Positions 48,006 to 60,526 of a stretch of DNA of 64,000 nt are shown piece by piece. Made by a program: the position numbers and the translations under genes. The stretch is from Powellomyces hirtus (lineage: Eukaryota; Chytridiomycota; Chytridiomycetes; Spizellomycetales; Powellomycetaceae), in the NCBI GenBank assembly GCA_025526995.1, contig JAHLKG010000005.1:558001-622000 (forward strand). The letters are read 5' to 3'. How positions within the stretch are numbered: the stretch's first letter is position 1; each line of letters begins with the position of its first letter. Under the pieces are notes generated by a model. That model ran no database searches. It had not been told where the DNA came from and saw only the letters and a program-made list of their open reading frames with translations.

Positions 48006-50022
48006 ATGCACTCACCGGAACCGCAAACGCGTCATCGACAAGGGTCCATCACTTCCGGCTTGGTAACGAAACCGTCACCCGCGCATCTCCCACCCGAGAA
48101 TGTATGACTGAAAATTCCTCCTCTGTGCCCGTCCCGTCAGCTAGTCTTCAAAATTTGCCAAAAAACACTCCCATCACAACAGTCACCACCACCACCACCA
48201 CCACCACCTCCATCACCATCTCACTCACGATATCCAGGATTATGAGTTGATTAGCGATATTGGTATGCGACACAGACAGCAAAAGTCGGATCGACTGCAA
48301 ATGTTTCGAAGCTTATGCGGTGCTTTTATTTGGCTGATTAGGAGGAGTAGATGATATTTCATATCTCTACCTGGCAAAACACATCCCCACGGGCGAGTCT
48401 GTGGCGTTGAAGTACACGGATCTGACGCTGTCCCCAGATTATGAGTTGATTGATGAACTCATTGTAAAGTCGAGACGCGGCCCCCACTTTCCCGATGTCA
48501 TTGTCTTTGAAAGTCGCAAACGACTTGACGATTGATTTTTTTTGTCAATCTCTAGCGCACAGTCCGCAACACCAATCTCTGCCAACACCGCAACATCCTG
48601 CCCTACTACACCACCTTTGTCGAAACCGAGCGCATGTGGAACGTCACGGTAGCCATGAAAGCTGGTAAACGAACACTGCGAACAAGCAAATGACCCGCTC
48701 TATTGATCTAATCGAGTTCAAAGTTCTAACCGCCTTTGTTTGCTTTTTTCGTAGGCTCGTTCCGCAGTATAATGCAAAACCACTTTTCGAACGGATTCTC
48801 GGACGCTATCGTGGCGACCATCCTTCGCGAAGTTCTGCATGCGATTGTTTACATGCATGACAATAAGATGATTCACAAGTACGTGAGCAAGAGGATGTAC
48901 TACCCCAACCAGTTGCTCAAACCTTTTCGTTCCCTTCGGTTTTTGTTTTTTTTGACAGTGACATCCGCGCCGACAACATCCTCCTCGGCGACCACGGCGA
49001 GATCCGAATCACAGGACTGCGCCAAATGGTTTCCCTTGCACGGGAGGGTGTCCGAGTCGGCAGCGTCTTTTCCGCCGTCGGAGACAACATCGAATGGGCA
49101 GCTCCGGAAGTGATGGCCCAGGTAAGCTCCTACCCCACCAAAACCCCCCCTTCCCCAAACTCCCCTGCCAACCCTTATCTCTTTTTCTGTCTCCCAGAAC
49201 ACCAACTACGACTCCAAAGTCGACATCTACAGCCTGGGCATCACGGCGCTCGAACTCGCATTCAATAAAACGCCGTTTGACGATTGGCCGCCGCTCAAAG
49301 TCCTGTTGAGCAAACTCGATTACCCGTGCCCGGCCATCACAGCAGAGACAAAGCATCCGTCCCGTGATTTTTGGCGGTTTGTGTGTGCGTGTGTGCAGAA
49401 GGATCCTAGTAAACGGTAGAGTGAAGAACTTTGTTCTCTTCTTTCAACACATCTTTTCGCCGTCTGATGGCTTGGTCTTCTGTTTGTTTGGTTTTCTAGA
49501 CCAACAGCCCGCGACTTACTCGACCACGCCTTCCTGAAACAATGCCGCTCGCTCAAGTACCTCGACGCCCACGTGTGGCACAAAATGTTATCCTCCTCCT
49601 CCTCCCCACCACTTACTCGAACCGCGAGTAGTGCCACTGACTACACTCAACTCTCCCCCCAATCGCGACCTCAATCGCCAGTTGCCCAACAGGAACCTCT
49701 GCAAAAGCAGGTCGTGGTTGCTAAGACGGATAGAGCGGATGCGGCCCAAAGTGGAAATCCAAATAGGATGCGACGATCGGGGAGCACGGAGGAAGAGGAG
49801 GAAGAAGAGGAGGAAGAAGAGGAGGAAGAAGAAGAGGAGGAAGAGGAAGAAGAAGAGGTGATACCGGAAAGCATAGAATCGGAAAAGGGGGAGCGAGACG
49901 AGTCGGTTCCGGTGACACTTGCGGGGCGGAAAGGTGGCGCGGCGGCGTTGCAAGAGGGCAGCAGGACCGGTAGTCGGTCGTCGTCGTTATTTGACAACCG
50001 CGTTGCGCCGGTCGCTTCATAG
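48006..50022 (+). CDS. STRAD-like pseudokinase (STE20-related adaptor)
   Basis: Resembles STRAD, the pseudokinase that activates LKB1 with MO25. Eight exons: 48006-48101, 48145-48262, 48342-48463, 48556-48664, 48755-48878, 48959-49121, 49198-49415 and 49500-50022; 490 residues. The N-lobe keeps VALKYTDL, but the glycine loop is GGGVDD. The catalytic loop reads HNDIRADNILL (Asp and Asn kept, Lys replaced by Arg). The DFG motif is replaced by TGL (IRITGLRQ), as in STRAD. The C-lobe is intact: EWAAPEVMAQ, SKVDIYSLGITALELAF, PFDDWPPLKVLLSKL. The tail has Ser/Pro/Gln-rich sequence and a Glu tract coded by a GAG/GAA repeat. The first exon is the weakest part: a 43-nt intron was assumed, and a TATA-like ATAAATATAT lies only 35 bp before it. 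Confidence 0.78.
49790..49858 (+). repeat. GAG/GAA microsatellite coding for a Glu tract
   Basis: About 23 consecutive Glu codons near the C-terminus of the STRAD-like protein, a repeat prone to length change. Confidence 0.85.
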
Positions 50023-50214
50023 AAGGGAAAAAGAAATCCGGCTTAATAAGGAAATTAGAGTGCGCGTCTCAAACACTATATATAAAAAACCCTCGTTTCT
50101 TTCCTACACTCGCAGAAAGTCATACATACAAAAACAACCAGCCTCCGAACCCACATGTCCGTCGGCGTTACCTAACCACTCTTTATACAATCTGTCTCTC
50201 CCGATCACTTTTCT

Positions 50215-53200
50215 CTACACATTGCCCCATGTAAGCCGCATAACATGGTCAGTCTTTCTCGTGGTCGATTTTATGAAACCCATGTACTGCAACTCCGCAA
50301 TGGCTTTAACAAAGCGGGCTTGAATATGCTGTCGTCGGCGAGCCGCATCCTCCTCTCCCTCATCGCCTTCTGATCCATCATCTTTCTCTTTTTCCAGAAT
50401 AGCGCCAAACGCCACAAACCAGTCGTACAGGTTGATGAGCCGGCCGCATTCAAGGTAGAGACGGTACGCAATGCTCGTGTCCTGCAGGTTGGCGCTAATG
50501 GCGTCGCCCGCAGCGGTCGCTGTCGAGTTGGTGGAAGGGCAGCACGTGCAGCTTAGGTAGTGCTGAGTCTGTCCCAAGGCGGTTTGGATGGCGGCACGAG
50601 GTTGTGGGTGGAAGGCCTTTTTCAGTCGTCCTTCATTCGCATAATAGAGGGGTTCATGCAACGGCATTTCTGTGTAGCTCTTTAAACAGTCCCTGCGGAA
50701 ATGTGAACACCAGCCCGTTTAGCATTTCTAAAGACATTCCTTTGCTTCTGCATGATTACCTAAACAGCTCCTCCAAGAAATCCGTAACGCGCTTGGAACA
50801 GGCCTGCAGTGTTCCCGCCTTGACATGCTCCACAATCGGTTTCAAACGTTTTGCGACATTGGTGGTACGGCCAGCCGGACGCAATCGTTTTCCAGATCTG
50901 GCCAGATCCGCAGCGCCATCCGAGTCGTCGCTGCTATCATCGCTGTCCGAGTCTGATGTGACAAAGGACGCAAGCTCTGTTTGCAGGGCGTTGATTGTGG
51001 CTATCTCGTCGGAGAATGCCGCCTGTGTTACGGCGTTCGCGGTCAGCTGGTTCGAGCACGCGACCAGGAATTCCTGCATCACCGCAACTTTCTTCTTCCG
51101 TAGCAATTGCAACAAAGCAACCATGAACTCAGTTTCCACAATGTCACCCTGTAAACCCAATAGATGCAAGTTTCTGATTGTCCGCCGGAATGTAGGACTG
51201 TTGATGGTATTTTGCAGCTCGACGACGCACTGGATCCCTGCATGGTAGCGCACATGGAAGCGATCCAGATCCAGGAGCGACCTCCGGATCCATTGTTTCA
51301 CGGCGTTGTCATCGCATAGAACCGCGGCGGCTAATTCTGGATTCAATTCCAGGTTGGAGTCTACGAACCTGTTATGCCGGCGTTTATTAAACTGTTGTAT
51401 TTTGCGGCGGGGATTGCAACATTCCAAATTTTTACCTTCTGAACGACTTAGTCATCCGGACGTCCCGCAAATGATCTTCGGATAGCGCGGTGATATCATC
51501 CTCAACACCAGCCTCCGGAGCGTCCGACCGTGCATCCATCAAAACGCAGAGTGGGTTTGAGTAGTACATGTCCATCATGGCGTACTGATGGGGAGATTCG
51601 GTTAGAAGGCGGTAGAGAATGAGGTAGCCCGCTCTTTTGTCTTAACCTTGAGAGCTTGCTCAAACGATGAGACGGACAAGGTATGCAGCTGGAAATTGTC
51701 CATAAGGAAGCGATATGGCTCAAGCCCCAGTTTGAACGCGGTGGGGACGCCGCCTACATTCACCGGCTGTTTCACAATCAGCTACAGGAGGGTGAATTGC
51801 CAATGGGCAGGAACATAAGCTTCGATTCATTAGTGCTATTCAGCACATCATTTTGTATCTCCTCACCTCCTGCACAATGACATTGACGCATTCCTGCGCC
51901 TGTTGGCTTTTGAATTTTTCGATACGGAGGCAAGCCAGGTCGTCGCGGGAGAAGGTCTGATGGACGGTTTCGATACAGGTCGCCACGCCAAATAGGAGCA
52001 CAAACGGAATGGTTTTATGGAACGTGCTGCAAGAGCATCAACATTTGTCGGTTGCTCAGCGAGGGATTCAGGGCCCACACTCGCTTTCCTGCATACCTGA
52101 GAATACCAATCAAAGCATGAAGGACCCCGACATCGAAGCACTCAAAGTCTGGAAGTACGACGACAAGAGTTTTGGTGCCGCCCGTCAGCCGGTGCCAGCC
52201 TGTGAGGCGCTGCAGATCGTAATTGGGCAACTTTGCGGTGCATTTCTACAAGACAGAATGATCTTTATGATGAGCCGCGTGTTCGAAACTTGAAGTCCTT
52301 AACACACAATCGAATCCTCACCTTTGTTGATTCGGGTGTTTCTTGTGCGACGTTCATCTACAAGGTCGCAAAGACACTTCAAAATGACGTCTCTTACTCA
52401 GTTGACTCCGTTGTGGTGATACACGGCATTTACCTCATTGCTCTCCTCGTCGTCCAACAGGTTCTCGGCACCCAAGAACTGCTCAATCAAGCACCGTGAC
52501 GCAGCCTTCAAATTCGTGCATTTGGCGGCGGGCAGCATGGCGACTGCGGCAGAGTGTGACGATGCCCGTTCTCCGCGCAGCTTTCCCGCAATTTGCGTGA
52601 ACAGCCGCTCGTGATCGTGTGGGTTGATGCCTGGGTTGGGATGATAGAAACAGTGTTTAGCCCAAGTGTTGCATGAGTTGCGCCTTGCATGACATGCACA
52701 ATCAGGCATACCAGTAAATATCAGACCCGTCGGGAGCTCCGGGTTGTGCAGGCCCAAACCGCTGGCGAAAGAACGAAGAGACCCAAGATTAGCGAAGGCC
52801 GCCACATCAGCCGAATCCACAATGGAATCATGGCCCATACTACCACGGGCTCACACGTACCCATCATGCGCATGGCGCACGAAGTCCACAATCTGCTCAA
52901 TTGCTTGCAAATTCAGTCTCTCCAGTATGCTCTGCAGAGAAGGCTACGCAGTAAGCGCTGGATCAACACCACCATCCAACATCCAAACCAAACATACATC
53001 GATCCGCTCCTTCATACACCCCCACCGTCGTTTAAACAATGCATGTCGGCGGCGACAGAATGCCTCGGACTCGCGACCGACATATAAGCGCTGAAACCCG
53101 TCGCACTCGCGTCTCAGTGTATCTTTTGTCAACCAACGACTGTGAGACTGGAGGCCGTTACGCTTAGGGATCTTTGCGTGTTGTTTTTACCGTTGGAGGA

Positions 53201-53420
53201 TGTTGTGTCTGCAGTTGTTGCTTTTGCTTTCTTGCTCGTCTTTCGGCCTTTGGATTCGGAGGTAGTTTTTGGTGGGAGGAGGTATAAGCCCTACAGTTCA
53301 AGCAAAACAGTAGGAAAAACAAAACAGGTCAAGATCCAGTCCCACCGCTGAATAATGGTGGGAATGACATACCACATCAATCTGCTCCATGGGATCAGTA
53401 GTTTGCACAGTGGGCGCCAT
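50215..53420 (-). CDS. ORC3: Origin recognition complex subunit 3
   Basis: Nuclear replication-origin factor. Thirteen exons are proposed: 53420-53373, 53290-53162, 53090-52998, 52931-52861, 52761-52712, 52630-52434, 52376-52308, 52245-52097, 52026-51867, 51781-51647, 51584-51436, 51368-50760 and 50692-50215; about 778 residues. Family blocks: RLYVGRESEAF, GLGLHNPELPTGLIFTG, LVVVLPDFECFD, TIPFVLLFGVATCIETVHQT, the C-terminal winged helix (DTSIAYRLYLECGRLINLYD, WFVAF) and QARFVKAIAELQYMGFIKS ending TDHVMRLTWG. Most junctions keep phase with good GT/AG sites. Two spots are uncertain: the donor of exon 2 and the donor of exon 7, where the GTGAGG site would break the frame and GTGTGT was used. 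The central region contains an acidic SDSDSDDSSDDSD stretch. Confidence 0.9.
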
Positions 53421-53833
53421 GTTTGCGTCGTGGGTCCGTTTGTTCGGCACCTAGAATGTGTGGCAAATGTCGGCTCCAAGAGTGTATCGAGTTTCTCGAA
53501 ATCGCGGAGAGTATTCCGGTGCGCGTTTGTCCGAACATTCTTCTTGCTAAGACTATTGTAGTTTGCGCAGCACTGCGCAGCAATCCGGTAGCGTCTTGCA
53601 CAACGAAGCAATAACTGTACAAGGATCGAACGTCTCAAAATGCTTTCATTCTTATTGATATATTGCTGAACCATATAGACCGACACATCCCATCCCCTGC
53701 CTAATCGGTTCGATACTGGTTGTCACATCCATACGCCTTATGGGGTTGCAATCGTTCGCTCCTCACCCCATAGCCGTCTCATCGTCTCAGAAGGGCAGGA
53801 GCGTCAGTTGTTTCATGTGTCTGCGTTCCGCCC
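53421..53833. other. Intergenic, ORC3 promoter region
   Basis: No gene supported; both neighbours are on the minus strand. Confidence 0.4.
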
Positions 53834-54517
53834 TTATAGACCCGTCAGTTCAAAGCTTCGGATCTTCGAAGTGTCGATCATTAAGCATTTTCCCGGCCAA
53901 GTGAGGTGCTTGAGGATGTGTTCCCGTTGAACCTTTAATTCCTTGATGCGGTATTCGAATACGTTCTTGTCCTTTCTATAGAAGAAGGAACACCATATCT
54001 GTGCCCCAGAATCTTCGAAGCCAGATTCTACTTCTGGCCTATAGCCTCCATTGAGCGTGTTTGCTGTTTGATGAAAGGCCACCTCAGACCAGTAGGTGGG
54101 CGACTTCCAGGGCTCGAGATCACATTGTTGAGGTTAATGCACGAAGTGAGACCTAGTGGCTCGAATAGCATCTGAGTGCAGCAACTCCGTTTACAGGTCT
54201 CACAGATCTCTTCATTCAGCAGCACTCTATCGCCGCAGCTTGCCACAAAAGCGTACATCGCTCCGTCAAACCCAGTACAGGTAAAATCAAGATCCCCATA
54301 ATCGATGGGAGCGCCGTCGTCTGGATCACAATAATTGAAATTCATCCTTATCTCCAAGGTTGAAATAAGGAGAGTAGGGCATAAGATCCTGAATAATACT
54401 GTTCCAATCCCTCGAGACTCGTCTTCCGACAAGCTGTAAATAGACCAAAGATACGGAGGACCGGATATGTCGCCAGAGCTCTGGAGGAAGCTGTGCAGGT
54501 GCAGTGAGTTGAGACAT
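53834..54517 (-). pseudogene. F-box-like gene with a break in reading frame
   Basis: The N-terminal frame from 54517 has an F-box-like start (LPPELWRHI, then QLVGRRVSRDWNSIIQDL). About 60 residues later the recognisable continuation (TLEIRMNFNYCDPDDGAPID and ETCKRSCCTQMLFEPLGLTS) lies in a different frame, and I found no intron with matching phase that joins them. Further downstream a normal 56-nt intron (53976-54031, donor GTAGAA, acceptor TTCTATAG) does join the second part to the third, ending KIRSFELTGL. So either the gene is real with an intron I did not recognise, or one base has been lost or gained after the F-box. The protein family beyond the F-box-like start is not recognised. Confidence 0.45.
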
Positions 54518-54722
54518 TTTGTGGGGAGATTTGATGCGTACGTGACGATGGGTACCGTAGTCTCGTCGCATCGTCGACTCAGCGGCGCGTTGTGACAGCT
54601 GCGACCGCGTCATACTGTCATTTTTGACACTGACAGTACCTGAACACTCCCCCCTTCCCACTCTCATCTCTCACCGCCAGAGCGCCTACTATTCTGCCAT
54701 CCCTCGCCTGTACTATCTCACA

Positions 54723-55687
54723 ATGGGCATCTTCGACACAGTCACAACCCTCGCACGGGCATACCACCCCTCCCCACAACATATCCGGCTCTCCATCACC
54801 CTCACCCTCGTCGCATTCGCCCTCGCCAACATCATCACCCTCTTTCGCGCGCTCCGCTCCTCCGATTCCTTTTCCGCCGTGTTAACGAACCCGTGGCCGA
54901 GCGCGACGTTTATTGATATATTTGCGTAAGTTGCCTATTCAACAAGTATTCTATTCATGAACTTTTTCTCACTGTTGTGTTCTTTCCTTTTGTGTTGCGT
55001 GTAGTGGTTTTGTCCTCTCAATACCCTACCTAATCGCGCACTCCCCCCACGGGCTGCCCCTTTCCCTCCCCACTCTCTTCCTCCTCCCCTCCATCCCCCT
55101 CCTCTACAGCACGGCCTTCCTCCCCACATTCCTGCCATTCGCACCCGGCACCGCGCTCTCGCCCTCCCGCCCCCACGTTCTCGCGTTACGCTACACGGCG
55201 ACGGCCACACTAGCGATTACCACGATCGCGTTTCTGAACGCGTGGATCCGGCAAAGTCCCGGAGTCGGGTGGGATGTGGTGGAGGGCAACAAGTGGGCGG
55301 GGGCGGTGTTTGTGGCGGACCTGTGTGGGATGCTATTTACGGGCTTGTATGTCGGCAAGAGGGAGGAGTGGCGGTGGAGAGTGGTTGTGCCTGCGTGGAT
55401 TGCGGTGTTTGTGTTTGGGAACTCGTTTGCGGTGAGTTTTGGTGAGGTATGGTTGCGAACACCTTTGACTTCCCCATGTCCTGATTTTCAACGTTTGTCT
55501 TTCTCGGTTGTAGTGCGCCTACGTGATCCTCTGTACGTTTGGCACAACGTCCATCCAAGAAGCCTTGCTGACAAGCAAACCTATCCTTGGGGCGCGATGG
55601 CCCTTCGTGAATTCCATGGCGCAGCAGGAGGGGGAAGGTGTGCAGCACGGCCACTACGAACAGCTGGACGATGGGCTAGATGTGTGA
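54723..55687 (+). CDS. Multi-pass membrane protein, DUF1475-like
   Basis: Exons 54723-54925, 55005-55431 and 55514-55687, phases fitting, give 267 residues. At least six hydrophobic segments are visible, for example ITLTLVAFALANIITLF, FIDIFAGFVLSIPYLI, LPTLFLLPSIPLLYSTAFL, TATATLAITTIAFL and WIAVFVFGNSFACAYVILC. The pairing of a W-P-x-ATFID segment with a later GNSFACAYVILCTFG segment resembles the small membrane-protein family DUF1475 found in plants and fungi, but this is pattern recall only. The soluble C-terminus is Gln/Glu-rich. No transport or enzyme motif is visible, and function is unknown. Confidence 0.72.
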
Positions 55688-56084
55688 TTGAAACATGCCG
55701 CCAAAACACTAGAGGAAAGATGACCTTTGCCGGAATCTTGGCTCGCGACCGTTGTGTCAACCTTCTCCACCGTGTACATCCTCGCTCGGCCCCGATTCAT
55801 ATTCAGTTTACCTAATTCCCCTATGTAGCTATATGTCGCTTGCTAATGTTACTGGTTCATCACTCACTGTGCACAAGCGTAATATTCTGAAATACAACAA
55901 CTTTCACATGTAGTGGTGGGGAGAAAGCGACAACAGTATAATTATTGAAGAAAGGGAAATACGGGAAATAAAGACAGAAAGACAGAAAAGTAAAAAAAAG
56001 TATGAGGCAGTACAAAAAGGTCGAGAGTCTCTGGTGTGAGTGGCGGCTGGGGGCCGGTGATCAGATTTACAGGCGTGCCGGTTG
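55688..56084. other. Intergenic, convergent 3' regions
   Basis: A-rich, no gene or RNA seen. Confidence 0.4.
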
Positions 56085-59000
56085 TTATCTGTACCCTTGC
56101 TGACCTCCCATTCCACCACTACCCATCGGCCCTCCCATATTCCCCATCATGTTGTTGTTGGAGAACCCGCCGGGGCCACCCATACCATTGTTCATCATTC
56201 CGTTAGGCATCCCATTGGGCATTCCGTTTGGCATACCCATTCCCCCCATGTTGTTCATGCCATTGGGCATTCCCATACCACCCATGTTTCCCATGTTGCC
56301 CTGGCCGCCCATGTTTCCTCCAAAGCCGCCCATTGTTGGCTGCTGCTGTTGCTGCTGATACATTTGATTTGGCTGTTGGCCAAATCCACCGCCTCCAAAG
56401 GCACCCATTTGCGGCGCCGGGGTATTGTTTACGGGTCCCCGAGCCAGATTTTGCATGAAGGACCCTGCGCCACCGAATTGCTGCAGGTTGGGTGTTGGAT
56501 TGTTGTTGTTCGAGAAACCGCCTGAGCCGGCAGAGGTCGTCGATCCCGCGAACGACAAAGCCGGGCTGGCCATGGCGGAGGACCCGCCCATCATGGCGGG
56601 TTGCTGTTGATGTGACGTGCCGAATCCTGTTGCGGCCACTAAATAAAAACCATGTCAATAATGCGACACAGTCTTGTACAGGCTGCTTTGATTGTGAAAC
56701 AACTCACTTTGCGCCGCCTGTTGAGGGTTGAAGACGGACGGTGCGTTGGCGTCGAACGATTTGAACGCAGAATATTTATCGCCTATGATATTTATAAGCG
56801 TAAGAACCATGATCGTCTCAGCACTATCTGGTAAGATACACTTACCAGAATTGAAAGCAGCGTTGTTATTGGCGAAGCTTTGAGCGGGTTGCATGGGCAT
56901 GTTCGGCATTCCACCTCCCATCATCATTCCCGCGGAGGTCACTGGAGGTCGGGCGCCTCCCACTGGTATAAACCCTGTACCCGTTGTATTCGTTGGAATC
57001 AATGGTGGCGGGAGAGCAGCTGGCCTAGGTATCATTGGCGTAAAGGAGCTCGCCTGTGATATGAAAGAGGGAGGCTGCGATTGCAAGAAGCCTGAGGTTT
57101 GCATTGGCATCGGCGGTCGCTGTTGTTGCTGCTGTTGCAGCATCTGGCGAGCAGCCGCCTGCTGTTGCGCAGCCAGAAGAGCTGCCTCGGTTTGCTGCTG
57201 CATTAAAGTAGCTTGACGCGCAGTCTCCTGTGCTTTCATCAATGCGGCCTGTGCTTGAACCTGTGCCGTCTGTCTAGCTTGCTCTTGAGCTTTTTGGAGT
57301 GCCAGTTGCGCTTGCTGCAAAGCAAGCTGTGTCTCCTCTTGCTGTTTTCGCGCCAACAAAAGGGCCTGCTGGTTGGCGGCCACATTGGGACTGTTGGTCA
57401 CGTTGCTGCTGAGTGCTGCGTTGATTGGCATGGAGGCGTGCGGTGTGGATGATGTTGCTTTGCCGGCTGGAACTGCCCATGGGTCGTGGTTCGAGCCAGT
57501 GCTCATAGAAGTTGCAGCCATAGCTGATCCATTTTGGAAAGAACCCCGACCCACCGATGAGCGGCCCACCGGCGGGGTTCCTGGAGGAGAATGGTGTGGC
57601 GAGCGACCCGTTGCCGAGCTGGCCTTCAACAGATCAGCTGCCTGCTGAATGACCTGAAGATTGGGCGCTCCAGCAGCGCTCGATGCCTTCGACGCTGGAT
57701 ATGTGCCGTAGTTTAGCATCTGGAATGTCAAAAAATAGAGAGAAACAACGTTGACTCACATCTTCGAGGCATGGCAGGCCTGTTGTCAGAACCCGCACCA
57801 CCCTATGACGAAACGGCATGTTAAGGTCATTAACAAGGACATGACCGCACAATATGGCAGAAACTTACAAACTGCTTTCCAAGCATCATCATATTGTTCT
57901 GCAGAGCGGCCTCTTCCTTCGCACTCACAGCGGCAATGGAAGAAGGGGTCGGAACTGGTAAACTGGCCGCTTTCCGAATGCGAATTACGTCGCCTTCAGT
58001 AACGCCCAGGTTACGGAGTAGCTCGCGGTCAAGGTCTGCGAGATGACTTCTGTCCATGCGTTCGCCAACAAACTTTTCCGCGTAAATGGCGGCGTCGCCG
58101 GCCGAGACGCCAGCGCCAATGAGGAATTCCCTCCAATTGAAGCCATTGTAAGAATGGTTTCCTGAAGGTGTGGAAGATATAGGTGCGCTGGCGGCAGCAG
58201 CCAGAGTGGCAACGCTAGGGCCTCTCCCTGGGGGTGCGTTTCTCCCGCTTTGCTCAGATGGCGGTAGATGCTCATTTCCTGGAATGCTTCTCAAAAACTC
58301 TACGTCTTTGGGATCTAGTTTGGCCAATGGAACAGCGATTTTCACCCCATTGGTTTTGTGGAGGTGCACTTTGCCGTCGGCAAGTCCGATGAACTCTGCT
58401 TCCACCTTGAACGTCCCGGAGCGGTCTGTCCACATACGCGTATTGGCCGGATTTGGTTTGTCAACCGCCTCTGGTTTGGCAGCTTGTTTCGGCGTGTCAC
58501 CGCCTGCCGGGCGAGAAGGGGGAATGGCAGGTCGTGCGGGGAAGGATGGTCCTTTCACAGCGTGGGGAGCAGGAGGCACGCTGATTGGTGCATTTCCAGG
58601 TCGTGGTCCTGGAATGGCCGGCGTTGGTCGGTGCGGAGGCTCGGTTGAAGAGAACGATGGTCGCTGCGGCAGGGTTGGTTTCGCCGCGGCAGCCTGCTCC
58701 CTAGCTTCTCGCGACTTGCGCGCATCTTCTTCGTCTTTCCTCCGTTTTTCCGCCTCTTCCATGCGAATACGGCGTTCTTCTTGCTCGCGCCTCTGTCGTT
58801 CCTCGGCCTCTCGCTGTCTGCGTGCAGCGAGCTCCTCCTGCTGTCGCTCCAATTGCTGCCTTTCTTCTTGTTCTCTCCGCTTTCGCTCCTCTTCGTCACG
58901 TTTTTTCGAGTCATCTTCCCTACCGTTCACCGGCGGGGAGCCGACGTGAGTTCCGTTTTCATTGCCCATAGGCTTTTTCAGCTAATTGAGGAAAAAAGTA

Positions 59001-60526
59001 ACACATGAGTCCGTAGCAGAATCAACAACGCCGGCCACAAAGCACAACGCGGCGATTCACTTGTTACCTCCACGTAAGTCGCTGGCACCAAACCTTCCTT
59101 CCCCTTCTTTGCAATTATACGAACACGCCACCATTCATGATCAGAGTCATCTAAGACCATCAAGTTGTCGTTCTCGCGAATTGTGAGCTCCTCATCATTC
59201 TGCGCTTCGTAGTCGTATAATGCTATCGCGATCTTTCGCGTATCCTGTGGGGCATTTTGTACGGGAGGGTCGGGTAATGGTGCTTTGTGAGCCGGCAGAG
59301 AGTGGACCGTAGGAGGGGGGCCTATTGGAGAGAGAGGAGGCGGCGCCAGTTGCGATGGAGATGGAGTTGCTCTTGTTGGGGAGCGACCGGCGTGTGAAGG
59401 ATTTGCGACGCCGAGAGCAGCTTTCTTTCTCTAACGACTTGGCGATGAGATCCTGCAAAAAATGCAAATAGCTCCTGCAAATACAAAGCTCACCTTCTCC
59501 TCCATTGACTGCATGCGCGACAACAGCGCTAATACATCGTGTTTCTCTCCCTCAAACTGGTGTTCTTCCCCACCTATTTCTAAAACAAGCTTCTTTTGTT
59601 TTTTCTCATAAAACTTTGTGATGGTGACCATTTCCCATTTGGCGAGTAGGTCCTTGGACTTTAAGTCAGAAACAAAATGCACGGCAAAGTCTTCGCCTAT
59701 GCCCAGGAATCCCTTCCTGTTGTTCTTCTTCTTCTTTTTGTCTACCTCCGTCACCGCGTAGTAATTGATGTCGTCAGCTCCCACGTTCTCCTTAGAAACT
59801 CTGGTAGTAGCTTTCGGCTTTTCAAATCCAAATCCACCGAGCGCCGACAGCAGCTGCTTTTTCTGAGCTTCCGCTTCTTCGTGACTGATTTCGGGGGCCG
59901 CTACATGAACGGGTTGCGGTTCTGGACTGGGAACGTGCCTCGGCTGAGCCTCAACGGGCGCAGGGGCAATCTCTGCAGGTGCAGTTCCATCTGCTGGCTG
60001 CACATAGGTAGCAGGGACTAGTCCAACAGAATCGCCATATTTGCCAAACCACCAATCTGGATCGCTGGTATCGTAAATTTGAATGCTAGCGTCTTCTGGA
60101 AAGCTAATCTCGTCTGCTGAAGCGGCGTCATACGGGTAAAGGGCAGTTACAGAAGAGATAGGCTCTGCCTGAAGGAATCGACGGAAATTGAGAATGTCAG
60201 GAACGAGGAATTCTCAAGCACATCGTCAGGTAGACAATGGGGAAGTTCAACGCTGGCAAATGTCTAGATGCTGCGTCTCTTTCTGCAACTCCTTATCTCT
60301 CTCTGTCTGTTATGCTGCTTGTACATACCTCATTTAGATACGATGCCGGGACGAGCCCGGTGGCCTTCTCGGCAAAAGTGTCAGCTGGTTTTGTTGTTGC
60401 CGTCCACCAATCCGGGTCCTGCTCATTTTCCGTGACTAGGAGAATATCGCCCTCTTTGATAGGCAGCTCCTCGGCAGCCTGCGGTTCGTAGTCATAAAGG
60501 GCGACACAGACAGCCCTACACTGCAT
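56085..60526 (-). CDS. SLA1: Sla1-like endocytic actin-patch adaptor
   Basis: Cortical endocytosis adaptor linking cargo, clathrin and Arp2/3-driven actin. Exons 60526-60329, 60168-59494, 59430-59068, 58981-57873, 57802-57760, 57719-56846, 56782-56708 and 56638-56085 give 1296 residues (yeast Sla1 is about 1240). Order: SH3-1 (2-65, VALYDYEPQAAEEL), SH3-2 (67-125, TALYPYDAASADEI), a PH-like region (about 180-290), SH3-3 (about 350-412, IALYDYEAQNDEEL), a charged coiled coil (430-510), SHD1 (594-643, RMWTDRSGTFKVEAEF), which in yeast binds NPFxD cargo, SHD2 (692-750, SAM-like, LADLDRELLRNLGVTEGDV), a Gln/Ala-rich coil, and a C-terminus of Met/Asn/Gly repeats (MPNGMNNMGGMG and similar) where yeast has LxxQxTG repeats. 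Exon 5 is only 43 nt. Confidence 0.94.

Noticed and set aside
49790..49858. GAG/GAA run as a functional RNA or regulatory repeat
   Set aside because: It is in frame inside the STRAD-like coding exon and simply encodes Glu.
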